From Glomus cerebriforme (Eukaryota; Glomeromycota; Glomeromycetes; Glomerales; Glomeraceae), in the NCBI GenBank assembly GCA_003550305.1, contig QKYT01000126.1:27406-87016 (forward strand): DNA of 59,611 nt, written 5' to 3'. A program made the position numbers and the translations under genes. Numbering within the stretch: the first letter of the stretch is position 1; each line of letters starts with the position of its first letter. Of the stretch, positions 24,163 to 36,996 are shown piece by piece. The notes under the pieces are model-generated. The model did not search any database. It saw only the letters and a list, made by a program, of their open reading frames with translations, and was not told the origin of the DNA.

Positions 24163-26745
24163 ATGCAACAGTGGTTCATAACTTTGTGTAGTGTAGTCTT
24201 CTTATTGTCATGTGCTAATACATATATACAAGCTAAGAGGCGCGCTTTCATTCTCACTTGCCTTGGTTTCACGGGAATATTATTTTGTCTTTCTTTTCTA
24301 ATTGCTGCCATCTCTCTTCCCGGAAATAAACCATTTAATAATTTAAATAAAAAAGAATTAATCTTCTGTTATATCACAGGAATAATGCTTGCAATACAAT
24401 CAATGGCCCTTTTTTCCATAGTATTTGCCTTATCAATTGAGCTTTATGTCATGTTTAGAATTAAGAATAGAGCCATCAAAGATAGTTTAATATTGAAATC
24501 TGCTATCGTATTTTTTTGTTGTTTCCAACCTACCCTTTTTATTATATTAAATATTATCCTAATGTTAATTGACAATATTCAGATCGTAAATATCGTAGAG
24601 AATGGTGGATGGTGTAATGTTAACATAGGAGGAAACCGTTGGGGAATATTATTCGTAAGAGCTCTCCCTCTTTGGTTTATTTCAATTCCCGGAGCTTTAA
24701 TAGCATGTAGGTATCGATCGAAATTGTACCATTTGTCAAAAGACTAGTGCGATTGAAATTTGGGAAGATTTTTTTTTATGAAATAGAAGAAATGGGAAAT
24801 TTTAAGAATATTTGAATTACGCAACATTTTATATCCAGAATTAATTAATTTAATTTTTTTAAGAAAAATTCGTTTTAATTTTCAATTATACCGAGATTAT
24901 TTTTAAAAAAATTTCAATTAATATTAATAATCGAGAAAAAATATGGTCGCCTTATTAATACATTTATTATAAAGGCTTATCAAAAAAAAAAAAAAAAAGA
25001 AGAAGGGGGGGATTCTTTTCAATTAAGTTATTAATATGTAATTTAACGCGTTTTTATGACAATCAGGTGCTGCCATTATTCCATCTTTGATAATGGCAAT
25101 TAAGGCTCGACGTAAGCATCGAGAATCTCTCAGTCAATCAGACACGAATCCAACAATTTCATCCCGGAACCAGATCTCCAGAGAGGTTTCAAATGATACT
25201 ATGGTTCGTTCAACGTCACCATCATCACCAGTATCGGAAAGCTCTCCATCTGATTTACCATCAATAACTCATGGCTCTAATAAGATACCTAACGAGGCTA
25301 TAACACGAATGGCATTATATTGTATTTTATATTCAGGATTAGGTATTCCATATAGTATATATAGTCTAGTCGGATTTTTTCATTATTGGGAAACCCCAGA
25401 AAAACCAATAGATGTGAAAGAAATAGTGTTCTGTAATTATTTATCGGTTGGAATTGGTATGGCAACATTAATAATAATATTTTTAATATTTGCAACTAAT
25501 GGATCATCAATAAAACAATATAAGGAAGCGTGTATGTGGTGGAAATTTAATTGTTTTTACCCGATTTATGGATTTATTACAAGGTAATATATATATATAT
25601 ATATATTCTTCAACTTATTGACTAATGTATATTTTTTTGTTGATTTCAGGCGAAAAAATGATTCAATTCATGTTAATATAGTAAAAAATGTGGGATCAAA
25701 TTCAAAGGAACCTAGAGAAAGTGTATCTATTTCTATTAGAGCAGTCATACAAGAGGAATTTTCAAATGGGATACAGGAGGAACTTCCGGCTACTGTTTCA
25801 AGTAAAAATAGTATAACATCAAAAACTAAGAAAAGATGGTCCATTTTTACATCATCACGAGAAAGCTTAATTGAAGCAGAAAAAGTAAAGAAAATACGTC
25901 AATCAACCGAAGATACAATAACGTCTAATACAGATGAAAATTCTTCGGCTACTTTACCATTATTTAACCCAAATAGAAATACTCATAATTTATCAATGTC
26001 TTCATCATCAACTTATTCATCAGCTACCGCTATAGCGATAGATTCTACTGAACTTTCATGCCCACAAAATAAAGATTTATCAAATAAGTCAACCATTCCA
26101 ATATTAGGAGGTCTTTCGCCCGCACCAAGAAGAACTCCACCTCTTTCTAACCCCTTAAGAGATTATAATGATGATAAAGACGATGAAATAATAGCATCAT
26201 CATCAGTCAAACGATCATCATCACCACAAATACGAAATAGTTCGATGATTTTACGTCAAACAGCTTCTGCTCCAACTTCTCCAACTTCAACTTCCCGACC
26301 AAGAGTATATAATCCATCACGTAGGTTTACGTCACCATTGCGTAGACCTTCGTCGCCGATAGTAAATAACAGAACATCAATTAGCACGTCAACAAGTTAT
26401 AGTCAAGACACACCTTCAACGATTACAACGTTCGAAGACATGCAAGAATTTGATGACGATGAAACCGATCCTTTTCCATCATTGTTAAAAATAGGGAAAC
26501 CCTTTAACGATGAGAAAGGAATATGGAGACCTGCTAGTACATTATCATTTGCTTCAAGGTCTACTAGAATGAGTAGTAGCGGAGCATATAATCCAAATAT
26601 ATGGGGTAAACCAAATACCGAAGCCATAAGTAGATTATCATCATCCCCGACTACGACAGGAAATCTATTCAGAAATAATCTTCCGATAATAAATGATGTT
26701 AATGGAAGCAGTAGTAGCGGAGGCGAGAATAACAAAATTGGATAG
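24163..26745 (+). CDS. Seven-helix receptor-like protein with long Ser/Thr-rich tail
   Basis: Three exons: 24163-24706, 25067-25583, 25650-26745; 718 residues. The ATG at 24163 is the first in a frame opened by a TAA at 24037. The first intron (360 nt) is long for this window, but its splice joins IPGALIAC to AAIIPSLIMAI and completes a helix. Predicted helices lie at roughly 1-22, 28-51, 66-98, 108-136, 160-193, then two more (MALYCILYSGLGIPYSIYSL and a segment ending IIIFLIFATN). Cys69 at the start of helix 3 and Cys151 in WCNV before helix 5, plus PLWF, recall the disulphide pattern of cAMP-receptor-like (class E) and related fungal GPCRs. About 350 C-terminal residues are Ser/Thr/Pro-rich with RRPSSP-like motifs, typical of phosphorylated cytoplasmic tails. 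The ligand is unknown and the subfamily unproven. Confidence 0.75.
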
Positions 26746-27851
26746 AAGATTTAATTAATTTACTTAATTTGATAGAGTGTTGCGGAATTGGATGTTTTAT
26801 TTAAATTAATTAATTTTATTATTTTAGTTTTTTTTGGTGGGTAAACGTTAGAAACATTAAGGTGGTTTCTTCAAACTTTTTAATTTTTTTAGGTCATATT
26901 TCATAACAAATATTCATTTTTTTTTATAACCATAACCGCAACTTTATATTATTATTATTATTATTATTTTATTTATTATTTCGTAGATATTTATTTTTCT
27001 TATTTCATTATGTTGACATTTTTTTTTATAAAAAGTAGCATCTATATAGAAGGAAAAAAAAGGAGGGGAACGGAGGTATTAAAAATATCGAAAGAGGGGG
27101 AGAGCTGGTATCTCTTTATATATTTATCAAAACAACCTTTTTTTGGGTATTCAATTCTCTCTCCTTTCTTTCTTTTGTAAATTTTTTTATTTATATATAT
27201 ATCTTTTCTTTTATTTTAAAAAAAAAAATTTTAATTTATTTTTTCTCAAAATGATTTCCCTTTTTTGTATAGTTTTTTATTTTACTTTATTTTATTTTAT
27301 TTTACTTTTTTTTTATTTTCTTGCATTTAATCAAAAAAAACCAAAAACATATATATATACGGCTAATCCAAAAAAAATTATATATATATATAATAAAGAA
27401 GGAATTTAGGATCTTAATGAATTTTACAAATGATATAATTTTAAAACGCATCTTATCCTATAAAACTCTTTCAACCATAAAATGATTCTCGCATAATACT
27501 CTAATTAAATATAAGATACCGATTCAACACTTTCCTTTGCTAAATATTGCCCTATTTCAAAGTTCCAAGTGCTTGCTGATCCTTGCTTTGAGTGACACAG
27601 TTCTTTTGTGATTAACTTCCCCTTGTACTTAAATTCTGTCACCTTTTTGTTCGGGAAAAGATTCGGTATCTTTCACGGCATCATTATAATGGTTGATTAG
27701 ATATGAGAACTATTATGTAAGCAACGGATTTAAGTAACATGAGGTTTGACATCATGGTCCTATTTCCTCTACTTCCCTTTTAAGGAACCAAATTTGATCA
27801 TATGTTGTCAAAAGTCACGTAAAAAGAATGGAACAGTCGCGTCAAAATCTA

Positions 27852-28595
27852 TCAATGCTGAACATGAACAAGATTTTTTACCTCAAAATATTGACGAATA
27901 TATTTAGTCAAATATCGGAGCATCATTAGACACAATAAATGGCCCTTCTCGAATCTCCTTTTCCTGAGTATATAGTTCAACGATATATCTTTGTTAGGGG
28001 ATACTTTCAAAATCCACATTCCCAAACCACGAGTAACATTATATTGTGTTTTTCTAAAGCACAAACCATCAAAAGAAAGGGATTGATCAATCAAGTGGAG
28101 TTAAATGCCTCATATATATTTACTTTTTACGCAACTTGAGATAGGTGAAGAGAAATCTCGTCCGAAAGAAAATCAGCTGGTTTAAGCTTCTTTTTTTTTT
28201 TTACTAGTGATCGAACGTTTTCTTACTCTTCTTCAGTTACAGTTCATTCTCATTTTATGAAATCCTATAGTAATAGTTTTAGCTTAACAATTAAACAAAT
28301 TGCACAAAAGTTTCATAATTTATTCATTTACCTTTTTTCATTCTTCGATTACTTCCTTCAATACGCATCACCAAACCATTCCAATTTCACCTGTTGTGAA
28401 AAAAGTATTGTAAAGAAAGGTACACACCTCCAGAACAAAATGGACCTTCACCAATGGTAAAATTAGAGCGCATGGATTAGGATGAGTACCAGTATCAAAA
28501 CCCCCAGGAAGAACCCAACTAGGAGAAAAAACACACCTTTTTTTTGGGACAAGAAATACTTTATCTAATGTCAGTTTAAAAAACTGATCGACCAA
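27852..28595 (-). pseudogene. Decayed coding relic, family unclear
   Basis: Two minus-strand frames of about 75-80 codons, separated by stops, have balanced composition unlike the surrounding AT-rich spacer. The upstream one contains CVFSPSWVLPGGFDTGTHPN; the downstream one contains SLSFDGLCF and KVSPNKDISLNYILRKRR. DGLC followed by a charged segment faintly recalls the DFGLC activation-segment region of the protein kinases abundant in mycorrhizal fungi, but no catalytic loop or glycine loop can be read. I cannot assign it. Confidence 0.2.
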
Positions 28596-29327
28596 AAACC
28601 ATCAAAAGATACCACAAATTAGTGATAAAGCAATGATATCATTGTTACAAATCCTCGATATGACAGGTTTGAGTACTACTTACAACGACTTGGAAAAAAG
28701 TATATTAAAACTGGAGACATTAAATTCTGTTCGCAAGATTTATCAGAACGGGTAGAATAATTTTCATAATTGCTCATGGATTGAGCCTGCAAGAATCTTG
28801 TCGCTTCTAAAAAAATAGTCGTAAACTGTACGAGTATACAAAAAATTACTATATGGTAGCTTTGACATGAAAATAGCTAAACCGGCTAAAATAGCACACG
28901 AAATAAGCTATTGATTTTAATCATTTAAAAAAGTCCCGATAGTAGGAGTCCCATTATATATACTAGAGACGATCAGTCATCAGTTTTGCAAATTATGGAT
29001 TAATTAGATCGGAAAATGGAAACATGAAACATACATTATTCCCGATATGTATCTAATCACTTAAATTGATCTTTTTAGACGAAATTTTTTATGGTATACT
29101 GGCCAAAATTACTTGTTCATACTACCTTTCTTTCTAATAAAAGGATTGTTTTCCGAATAATAAAAAATCGGATTAAAATTTCCTTTTATACTTTGAAAAT
29201 CAATACAAAAAAAATAAGATCATATGTCAAATTTACATATCCCCAAAAAAATTAAAAATTAGATAAATATGATCTTTTTTTTCGACTTCATTTTATTTCA
29301 CACTTTTTTTTTCTTTTCCTTCTTTTC

Positions 29328-29346
29328 TTTTTTTTTAAAAAAAAAA
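29328..29346. promoter_or_regulatory. T9/A10 tract just upstream of CBR1 start
   Basis: A run of nine Ts directly followed by ten As; the A-run ends 27 bases before the ATG at 29374. The same arrangement precedes HMG-3 (44221-44240) and SWIRM-2 (57638-57660). Such rigid tracts exclude nucleosomes in other fungi; a promoter role here is inferred from position only. Confidence 0.4.
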
Positions 29347-29373
29347 TAATTTATAATTAATTAAAAAATAATA

Positions 29374-30913
<1,540 letters not shown>

Positions 30914-31314
30914 ATTATTTTTTTTTTTTAAAAAAAAACATTAATAATATAATATTAATGAAGTTTAACTGAACTGAGAGATCAATAATAGATCAATGCA
31001 ATTTTTTAAATTAATTTTTTGAAATTAAACCGTTTTGTTAGTTTATATAGTTTATATAAAGATTTTTTTTTTTCTATAACAAATAATATACAGATATATA
31101 TAAACCTCGATGAATCGTTCACATTACACTTATTACAACCCAGAAAACATAACTAAATCTAACTTTATATAAAATATTATAATTTCTTTAGTGTTAAAAA
31201 CATGACTATTATGATTATCATTGATTTTGTAATATATATTTTAACAAAGAAAATTTTTTACCTACGATCTTCCATTACCACCCAATTTCTTTTTTTCGCT
31301 TGTATAATTATTAA
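30914..31314. other. 401-bp convergent intergenic region
   Basis: Lies between the stop codons of CBR1 (plus) and MIM1 (minus). It begins with a T12/A9 tract (30918-30938), then AT-rich sequence with AATATA-like motifs that could serve as polyadenylation signals for both transcripts. No frame or structure of note is seen. Confidence 0.6.
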
Positions 31315-31866
31315 TTATACAATAGGACCAGCAGGTGCCATTTGAGCATAAACCATTTCAGTACTTTCCTCTTCAATAATTTCTTTACCATCAGCAGATT
31401 TGGTTCTTTTTGTTCTGATTTCACCAATTCCAGTACCATATTTTCCTTTAGGTCCAAGTGGTATAACATTTCTTCTGCTTGTTGAAGGTAAATTTCTAAT
31501 ACCAAACCACCCCATTCTAAATGCAAGTTCATTTGCACAAATTTCACCAAATCCTAACATAACTCCATTTATAAAAGGAAATACAAAATTCATTGTAAAA
31601 ATTTGTAAGAATGAAATAAATTTTGGATGTCGATAAAATGGTACTACATCTTGTGAACCTCTTTGATTATTATTATTGATGTTGTAAGGATCATCAGCAG
31701 TTTGTGAATCTCTTCTAGTCGAATCTCTTACTCTAGAACTGAATAATTTGTGATGATCATGACGGGGCGTTGTTGGACTACCAATTGAAGTATTTAAAAG
31801 TACGTGCGGAATCGTATCATCTGTTTGCGTAGTTGCAGCAAGAAGTGGAGAAGTGTTATCACTCAT
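31315..31866 (-). CDS. MIM1: Mim1/Tom13-like mitochondrial outer-membrane import protein
   Basis: Mim1 inserts alpha-helical proteins into the mitochondrial outer membrane and helps assemble the TOM complex. This 183-residue intronless protein has a long polar N-terminus (Ser/Thr/Asp/Asn-rich, about 1-80), then a single membrane segment at about 90-110. Within it, FPFINGVMLGFGEICANELA and the following FRMGWFGIR closely match the yeast signature LPFLNGMMLGFGELFAHEL..RFNWF, including the GxxxG-like GFGE block and the downstream SR pair. The C-terminus is longer and charged. A likely 5' UTR intron exists on the minus strand: donor GTAAAT at about 31974-31969 and acceptor TTTTAAG just before GTTATTTTTACAACATG. 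The N-terminal extension makes it longer than yeast Mim1 (113 residues). Confidence 0.85.
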   Translation of the reverse strand: MSDNTSPLLAATTQTDDTIPHVLLNTSIGSPTTPRHDHHKLFSSRVRDSTRRDSQTADDPYNINNNNQRGSQDVVPFYRHPKFISFLQIFTMNFVFPFINGVMLGFGEICANELAFRMGWFGIRNLPSTSRRNVIPLGPKGKYGTGIGEIRTKRTKSADGKEIIEEESTEMVYAQMAPAGPIV

Positions 31867-33675
31867 GTTGTAAAAATAACCTTAAAAGTAAGAAATAATA
31901 AAATCAGTAAATGATGGGTTACAAAATATTATTGAATACAATAATAATAATAATATAGATTTTATTTACCAAATTTACTGTCTTGAATAGTAAAAATTGT
32001 TTAGAACCTCTATTTTTACGTGACAACGTTCTATAGTTATAAATGCATCAAGGAAAAATGAATTTTGAATTCTGAAAAAAAAAGTGTTACAATTTTATTC
32101 ACAACAAAAACAGAACTCACTTAAAATTTAGCCGAACTAGATAGAATATTTTTTTTTAAAAAAAAAATATTCTTTTGTAACGTACCCTACCAGCTTTAAT
32201 AATGCCCTGAGGGATCTCAAAGAAAAAAAAACGAAAAAAAAACGAAAAAAAAACACGCATTTATAATAAAATCGTTATCTCTAAATCAATATGACACATT
32301 GCACGTTTGTGCATAAAATGCATAATATCATCATGACATCATCATATGATAATATTAGATAATGAATTGACTAGATCATCTCCAATAAGCGATATTTGGA
32401 ATTTTTTTTAACAAGGAAATTCCGCACTTCATTGATCCAAATAAAAGCTAATATGATGAAATTGAGATGCAAAAGATCGTAATGAAAATCACTTTTAAAA
32501 TCGGGTTATACTTTATAAATAATACGATTAACCAAATTCAAATTTTATAATGTAAAATTTAACCATTGCTTCTTTAAAAAATATGATTATCAGCCTATAT
32601 TCAGTAAAAATATATTCGGAATCACTGTAAAAAAAAAAAAAGATCTACTTTTTTTTTTAATATCTTATTAATATGATTACAACAACCACTAACTGTATCC
32701 ATTTAAATAGCAAAAGTAAAGGATTTTTTTGTTACATGGTAACAAGTCCTTTGCAAAATACATACTTAACGTAACAAGGATATAATTATTAAACTGATGT
32801 TTTAAGAAAAATAACTATGTATTTTCAACAAAATCAACGTCGTCCCTCAACAACTTTGTTTAATTATAAGTATCATTGGAAAAAGAGGTATCTGAAGCTT
32901 AGTTTTACAACCCTGATCCGAGAACCTTGAAGAACAATACCTTGTGCTTTCACAACCCAAGTTTAAATAGATTCAGTGATTCTAAATTAAAAAGTTCCCC
33001 CGCAAAATTTCTAATTGGATTGGCGCCCCAATAAAAACTGATTTATCCCACACGCGAATTACCATCCCTTGTTGATCATCCATAATCTTTCTATGAAGAT
33101 TTTATTTTAAATCTGAAAATCAAAAACATATGAAATTCTTTTAGGAAATAATTATCATCTATTAGAGATATATACTAAAAATAAAAAAAATCTATACAGA
33201 AGATTTTTTAACATTCGGATATAGAAAACCTTTTTAAATATGCAAATATATGATCATAAGCATTAATCTTGATTCATCTATAGGATAATGCATATTTATG
33301 GGTCAAGTTTATAGTAGCAGATGAGTTAATATTCATACATTTGCTTCACTCCTGAAATATCACGAATGATTATGTTTAAATGAATTCAACGTGCAAAGCG
33401 AGTCATTTCGCTCATGCTTGCGTGATCTAAACGTGTTGTCACGCCCCACTCGATAAATAGAAAATTCTTAATACTATAATAAACACTATTTTGTTTTTAT
33501 TGTTTTTTTTTTGTTTGTTTTTCATCTAACTAAATTTATAATTTGAAAAAATAAAGTTATAAAGATATATTAGTATACAGTATCTTCTAGAATGTTTGAT
33601 TATAAAATATTTTGAAATATTAGGTTCATATAATAAGAAAATTATTTTCGTATTCTAAACGATTCATATAATGAT
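31867..33675. other. 1.8-kb AT-rich spacer
   Basis: MIM1 5' flank (31867 to about 32000, probable 5' UTR with intron) followed by sequence without a supportable gene. It holds a near-perfect palindrome at 32144-32172 (GAATA, T-run, A-run, TATTC) and a threefold A9-CG tandem repeat at 32221-32255. Confidence 0.6.
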
Positions 33676-34512
33676 TTAAAATTCTGGTATGCCATAATGA
33701 ATATAATGAAAGAAATTCGGAGAAAAATAATTTTGTGGAAGAATGGATGGTTGAGTATTAAAATCTTCAAAAGTAGGAACTAGAACTAAATTATATGTAT
33801 CTACTACCGCGGGATCATCGTATAAAGGTCGTGTTGAATTCGCTACTAGTGAAGAAGGAATTTGAGGTTGTGATGTAGTAGTAGTTGCGATAAGATTATG
33901 TTGTAAATCTTTTGTAGGAAGTATATGTTCCGCGTCCGTTAAATTCTTATTTTCTTGAAAAGGTGAAGGATTCAAAGAACTTAAAGAAGAAATATTAGTT
34001 AAATTAGTTATACTTTCGGTTTCTATTTGCTGTTGTCGTCGTTGTTCTTCTTCGGCTAATAAAAGATCTTTTTTACGTTTTTCATAAAGTAATTTAGCAT
34101 CATTAGCTAATTGAGTGTAAGTTTTTTTAACATCACAAGGTTCTTTTTTCCATAATTTACTGGCAAAATAAGAAACATCTTGCATCGTTAAACACATTCT
34201 TTTATTTTTTAATTGCCTGCAAAATTCCATACGATAAGCAATAAATGCATTAGGAAATTTTACACTTGATTCTTTTTTTCTTTTATTATTTATTCCGCTT
34301 GAAAGTTTTCTCGAAGATTGAGAAGAAGGAGATTTTGGCATTAATAATTCGGGAGTTATAAAAGGAGGATATAATGGACGAAGTTCATTCATAAATTTTT
34401 GAATATCATCATGATTAGTATTTTTATTATCATTATCATCAGAAGTTTTTAAAGTTTCACTTTTATCGATAATATTGATTGTGTTTTTATTATTATCTTC
34501 CATGATTTCCAT
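33676..34512 (-). CDS. HMG-box (MATA-type) protein 2
   Basis: Intronless 278-residue protein. The HMG box is at about residues 84-150: it starts VKFPNAFIAYRMEFC, then DVSYFASKLWKKEPCDVKKT and YTQLANDAKLLYEKRKKD. The NAFIAYR helix-1 start and the LWKKEP turn place it in the MATA-HMG group, but the box is more divergent than in HMG-1. The N-terminus has an acidic Asn/Asp stretch and a PPFITPELLMPK motif, then a basic Ser-rich linker (NNKRKK) that may be a nuclear localisation signal. The C-terminal half is Ser/Thr/Gln/Pro-rich and contains no second domain. A 21-base A-run on the coding strand lies about 40-60 bases upstream of the start. Its role is unknown. Confidence 0.87.
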   Translation of the reverse strand: MEIMEDNNKNTINIIDKSETLKTSDDNDNKNTNHDDIQKFMNELRPLYPPFITPELLMPKSPSSQSSRKLSSGINNKRKKESSVKFPNAFIAYRMEFCRQLKNKRMCLTMQDVSYFASKLWKKEPCDVKKTYTQLANDAKLLYEKRKKDLLLAEEEQRRQQQIETESITNLTNISSLSSLNPSPFQENKNLTDAEHILPTKDLQHNLIATTTTSQPQIPSSLVANSTRPLYDDPAVVDTYNLVLVPTFEDFNTQPSILPQNYFSPNFFHYIHYGIPEF

Positions 34513-35850
34513 TATTCTTGTTAAAAAATTTTTCTTAGAAAAGATATCTCTCTTTTTTTTTTTTTTTTTTTCTAAGGTAATTAAACGATATTTATGTTAA
34601 ATTTCGAAATAACGGAATAATCCATTCATGATAATGCATACAATATTAAATAACAAATAATAAATAAATAAATAAGTCTCCTGAATTTCAAATTTATTAA
34701 TTAGGTGAGATGACGCAATCAAATAAACTTTACTATAATTAATATAAATAAACTTTGCATGTATCAAAAAAAGAAATGATACATTGTGGAAAGGACTCGA
34801 AACGAGGAACTGAATCATTTGTAATAGCTGTTATGTGATGTTGTATTGTATTTATTAATTATTACAATTCCGATATTGTGTTTTAAAAAAGTCAATAATT
34901 TGAGACGGGAGCAATTTGCAAATTGTAAAATAGTTTCGCGCAAGAACAAAGAACCAAAATCACATTTGATTTTCAGAGCATTCACCAAATTTCATAGTAT
35001 ATATTATTAAAATAAATTAATTAAAAATTAAAACGAATTTTTTTTTAAAAAGTCATTATTAACAATTATTTAAAATAAGCAATCAATTTATTTGGTGAAA
35101 AATACAATATAATTATGAACTAATTTATCAGGAGGATTCTCTTAAACGCTTAATTTATTTAAAATTCAAGTTTTTCCACTAATTAAGTGAATCTTTAACA
35201 TATATATCGCTGCCTTATGATGTCTTTAAGTTTAAATATACAGTTTTAAAATTTATTACATGACAACCTAAGCCTAATACGAACCCTTATAACAATTATA
35301 ACAATTATAACAATTAACCTAATACATTCTCATACCCCTAATTTTTAATTTCCTTCCTTGTTACATCTTTCATGAGGTGTAACGAGTCGCTCTCTTATTA
35401 TTGGTTATATTAATTAACAATATCAAATTTATTTACTGCGACATTATACATTTTATTACGTAATTTATCACAATTCGTTATAATTCCTAAAGCAGGTTCA
35501 ATATTATGTTGTAAAATAGATATTTGTATTTAATCGCTAAGTACTTTGGTTTGACTGATTTCCATGCTGACTACTTGATTTTACTGAATTTAATTGAATA
35601 TTACTACAATTATATTAATTATATTCCAATTGACTACTCACCCATTTTATAGATAACTTAACGTTTGTTGACCATAAGTGCTAAACTGTTCACTCCAATC
35701 TTTACCCATAAATAGAAAAGTTATTATATTATTCAAAAAAGGAAATAAGTTAATACCTGTACAATTAAATACCTGATTTAAATATTATTATAATAAAAAT
35801 TATTAATTAATATAAAAGAAAAAAAGAACAAATATGATGCATATACTTAC
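34513..35850. other. 1.3-kb spacer
   Basis: 5' flank of HMG-2 and AT-rich DNA. It contains a T-run (34551-34571), a 9-bp tandem repeat (TATAACAAT-like, three to four copies) at 35288-35317, and short hydrophobic frames too AT-biased to be convincing. Confidence 0.55.
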
Positions 35851-36550
35851 GTATTAATTGTAACAAATAGAATTACAAAGAAAGAAATAGGTATAATAAT
35901 AAGATATCTAACGATATGTTTGATAAAATATTCTTCGGAAAAAATAATATAATTAAACCAATGGATGAACAAAAGATTAAACTAAATATCCAATTATGCA
36001 ATTGCATTTTACATAAATTAGCCTTGAACGTTTTTTTTTCATGTAATAAATGATCATTTTTATGATTGCCTTTTGTCATTTATGCCAACTAATTTCAAAC
36101 TTGATTTCGTAAGTGATACTAATAATAAATAAATAAAAATAATGAAATGTTGCATGAAATCCGAATCGAGATTTTTTTGCAATTATCCAATTAGATAATA
36201 ATTTTTCTCGATTAATATTGTTTCCCTCACTGATAAGTTGATTTTTAAAATGATTGAAAAAAAGCCGAAGAAATCATTATACTAAATAATGTAAATAAAG
36301 GTAAATATCCACAATAATATATTGATTTGTTTTTCTCGATTTGGTATATAAATCGTCTTTAAATATTATTTGTATGTTGATTAAGGTTTAATCTTGGTAT
36401 AACTCATAAATAAACAAATACTGCTATGATACCAGGCCAACTAAGAAAGAATAAAATATAAGTAATGTTACATCATTAAATAAATCCAATAATATGATCA
36501 AACAACAAAGTGACTTCGTCGCACAAAAAATAAATGACCAAACCCTAATA
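35851..36550 (-). pseudogene. Decayed inverted paralogue of the adjacent seven-helix gene
   Basis: Reading the minus strand in broken frames gives segments that align in order with the gene at 36997-38266. LVIYFLCDEV aligns with LVYALLFCIL. Next, WPGIIAVFVYL matches WIPGVIGIYFYL. The best match is VSLTKSSLKLVGINDK (about 36120-36070) with IALTRESLELAGIDDE. MQLHNWIFSLIF then aligns with MKALNYAFGGICLL, and FVILFVTINT just before GTAAGT aligns with the last helix, whose exon also ends at GTAAGT. Several stop codons and frameshifts interrupt it (for example two adjacent stops near 36480). So it is a broken copy, head-to-head with the intact gene. A fast-evolving gene with many tiny introns is less likely. 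Confidence 0.65.
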
Positions 36551-36996
36551 TAATTTATTTTCCATTTTTAATAATATGACGCATGATCCATTAAGTATTA
36601 CATCAACTATCATTATAATTCTAAAACTATTTTCCTGTTTTCCACAACTTGAATAATGTGTATGCACAATTCTCTTACATTAAAGAAATTATTACATTTC
36701 ATCTTCTAATCATGTATTACACAAAGGCTGAAATTCATTAAGTTAGTCAAATTACTCAAGTATTTATTACTAAAAATGAGAGGCATCTAATTTAGCATTC
36801 ATTGAGTTAAATGGCCAAACTTTGTTTTATTTTGAAAATTTCCAATCTTGGAAATATTATTAATGTTTTTTCCTCCGAATTTTCTTCCCTCCCCCCCTGA
36901 ATAATTCTTTCAAACATGTTTATTTGTAAAACTAACTATGTTTATTATTATAAATACTTTGGAAAATACAGTAATTATGGAAATTTTTTAGTGAAA

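Larger units (their letters stand above)
26746..29373. other. 2.6-kb spacer with possible decayed coding DNA
   Basis: The 5' part (26746-27400) is poly(T)/TA-rich 3' flank of the receptor gene. The part at 27430-29270 is less homopolymeric and carries short open frames on the minus strand (27852-28094 and 28368-28595), listed as a relic. The last 100 bases before 29374 are a pyrimidine tract followed by a T9/A10 tract (29328-29346) leading into the cytochrome b5 reductase start. Confidence 0.5.

Noticed and set aside
27143..27409. 88-codon Phe/Tyr/Lys-rich frame downstream of the receptor gene
   Set aside because: Homopolymer-driven composition in the 3' flank.
34597..34818. Hydrophobic minus-strand frame upstream of HMG-2
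   Set aside because: Hydrophobicity comes from AT-rich codons; it does not align with either seven-helix gene.
35288..35317. Short direct repeats considered as a CRISPR-like array
   Set aside because: Three to four contiguous 9-bp units with no spacers; a simple tandem repeat in a eukaryotic genome.
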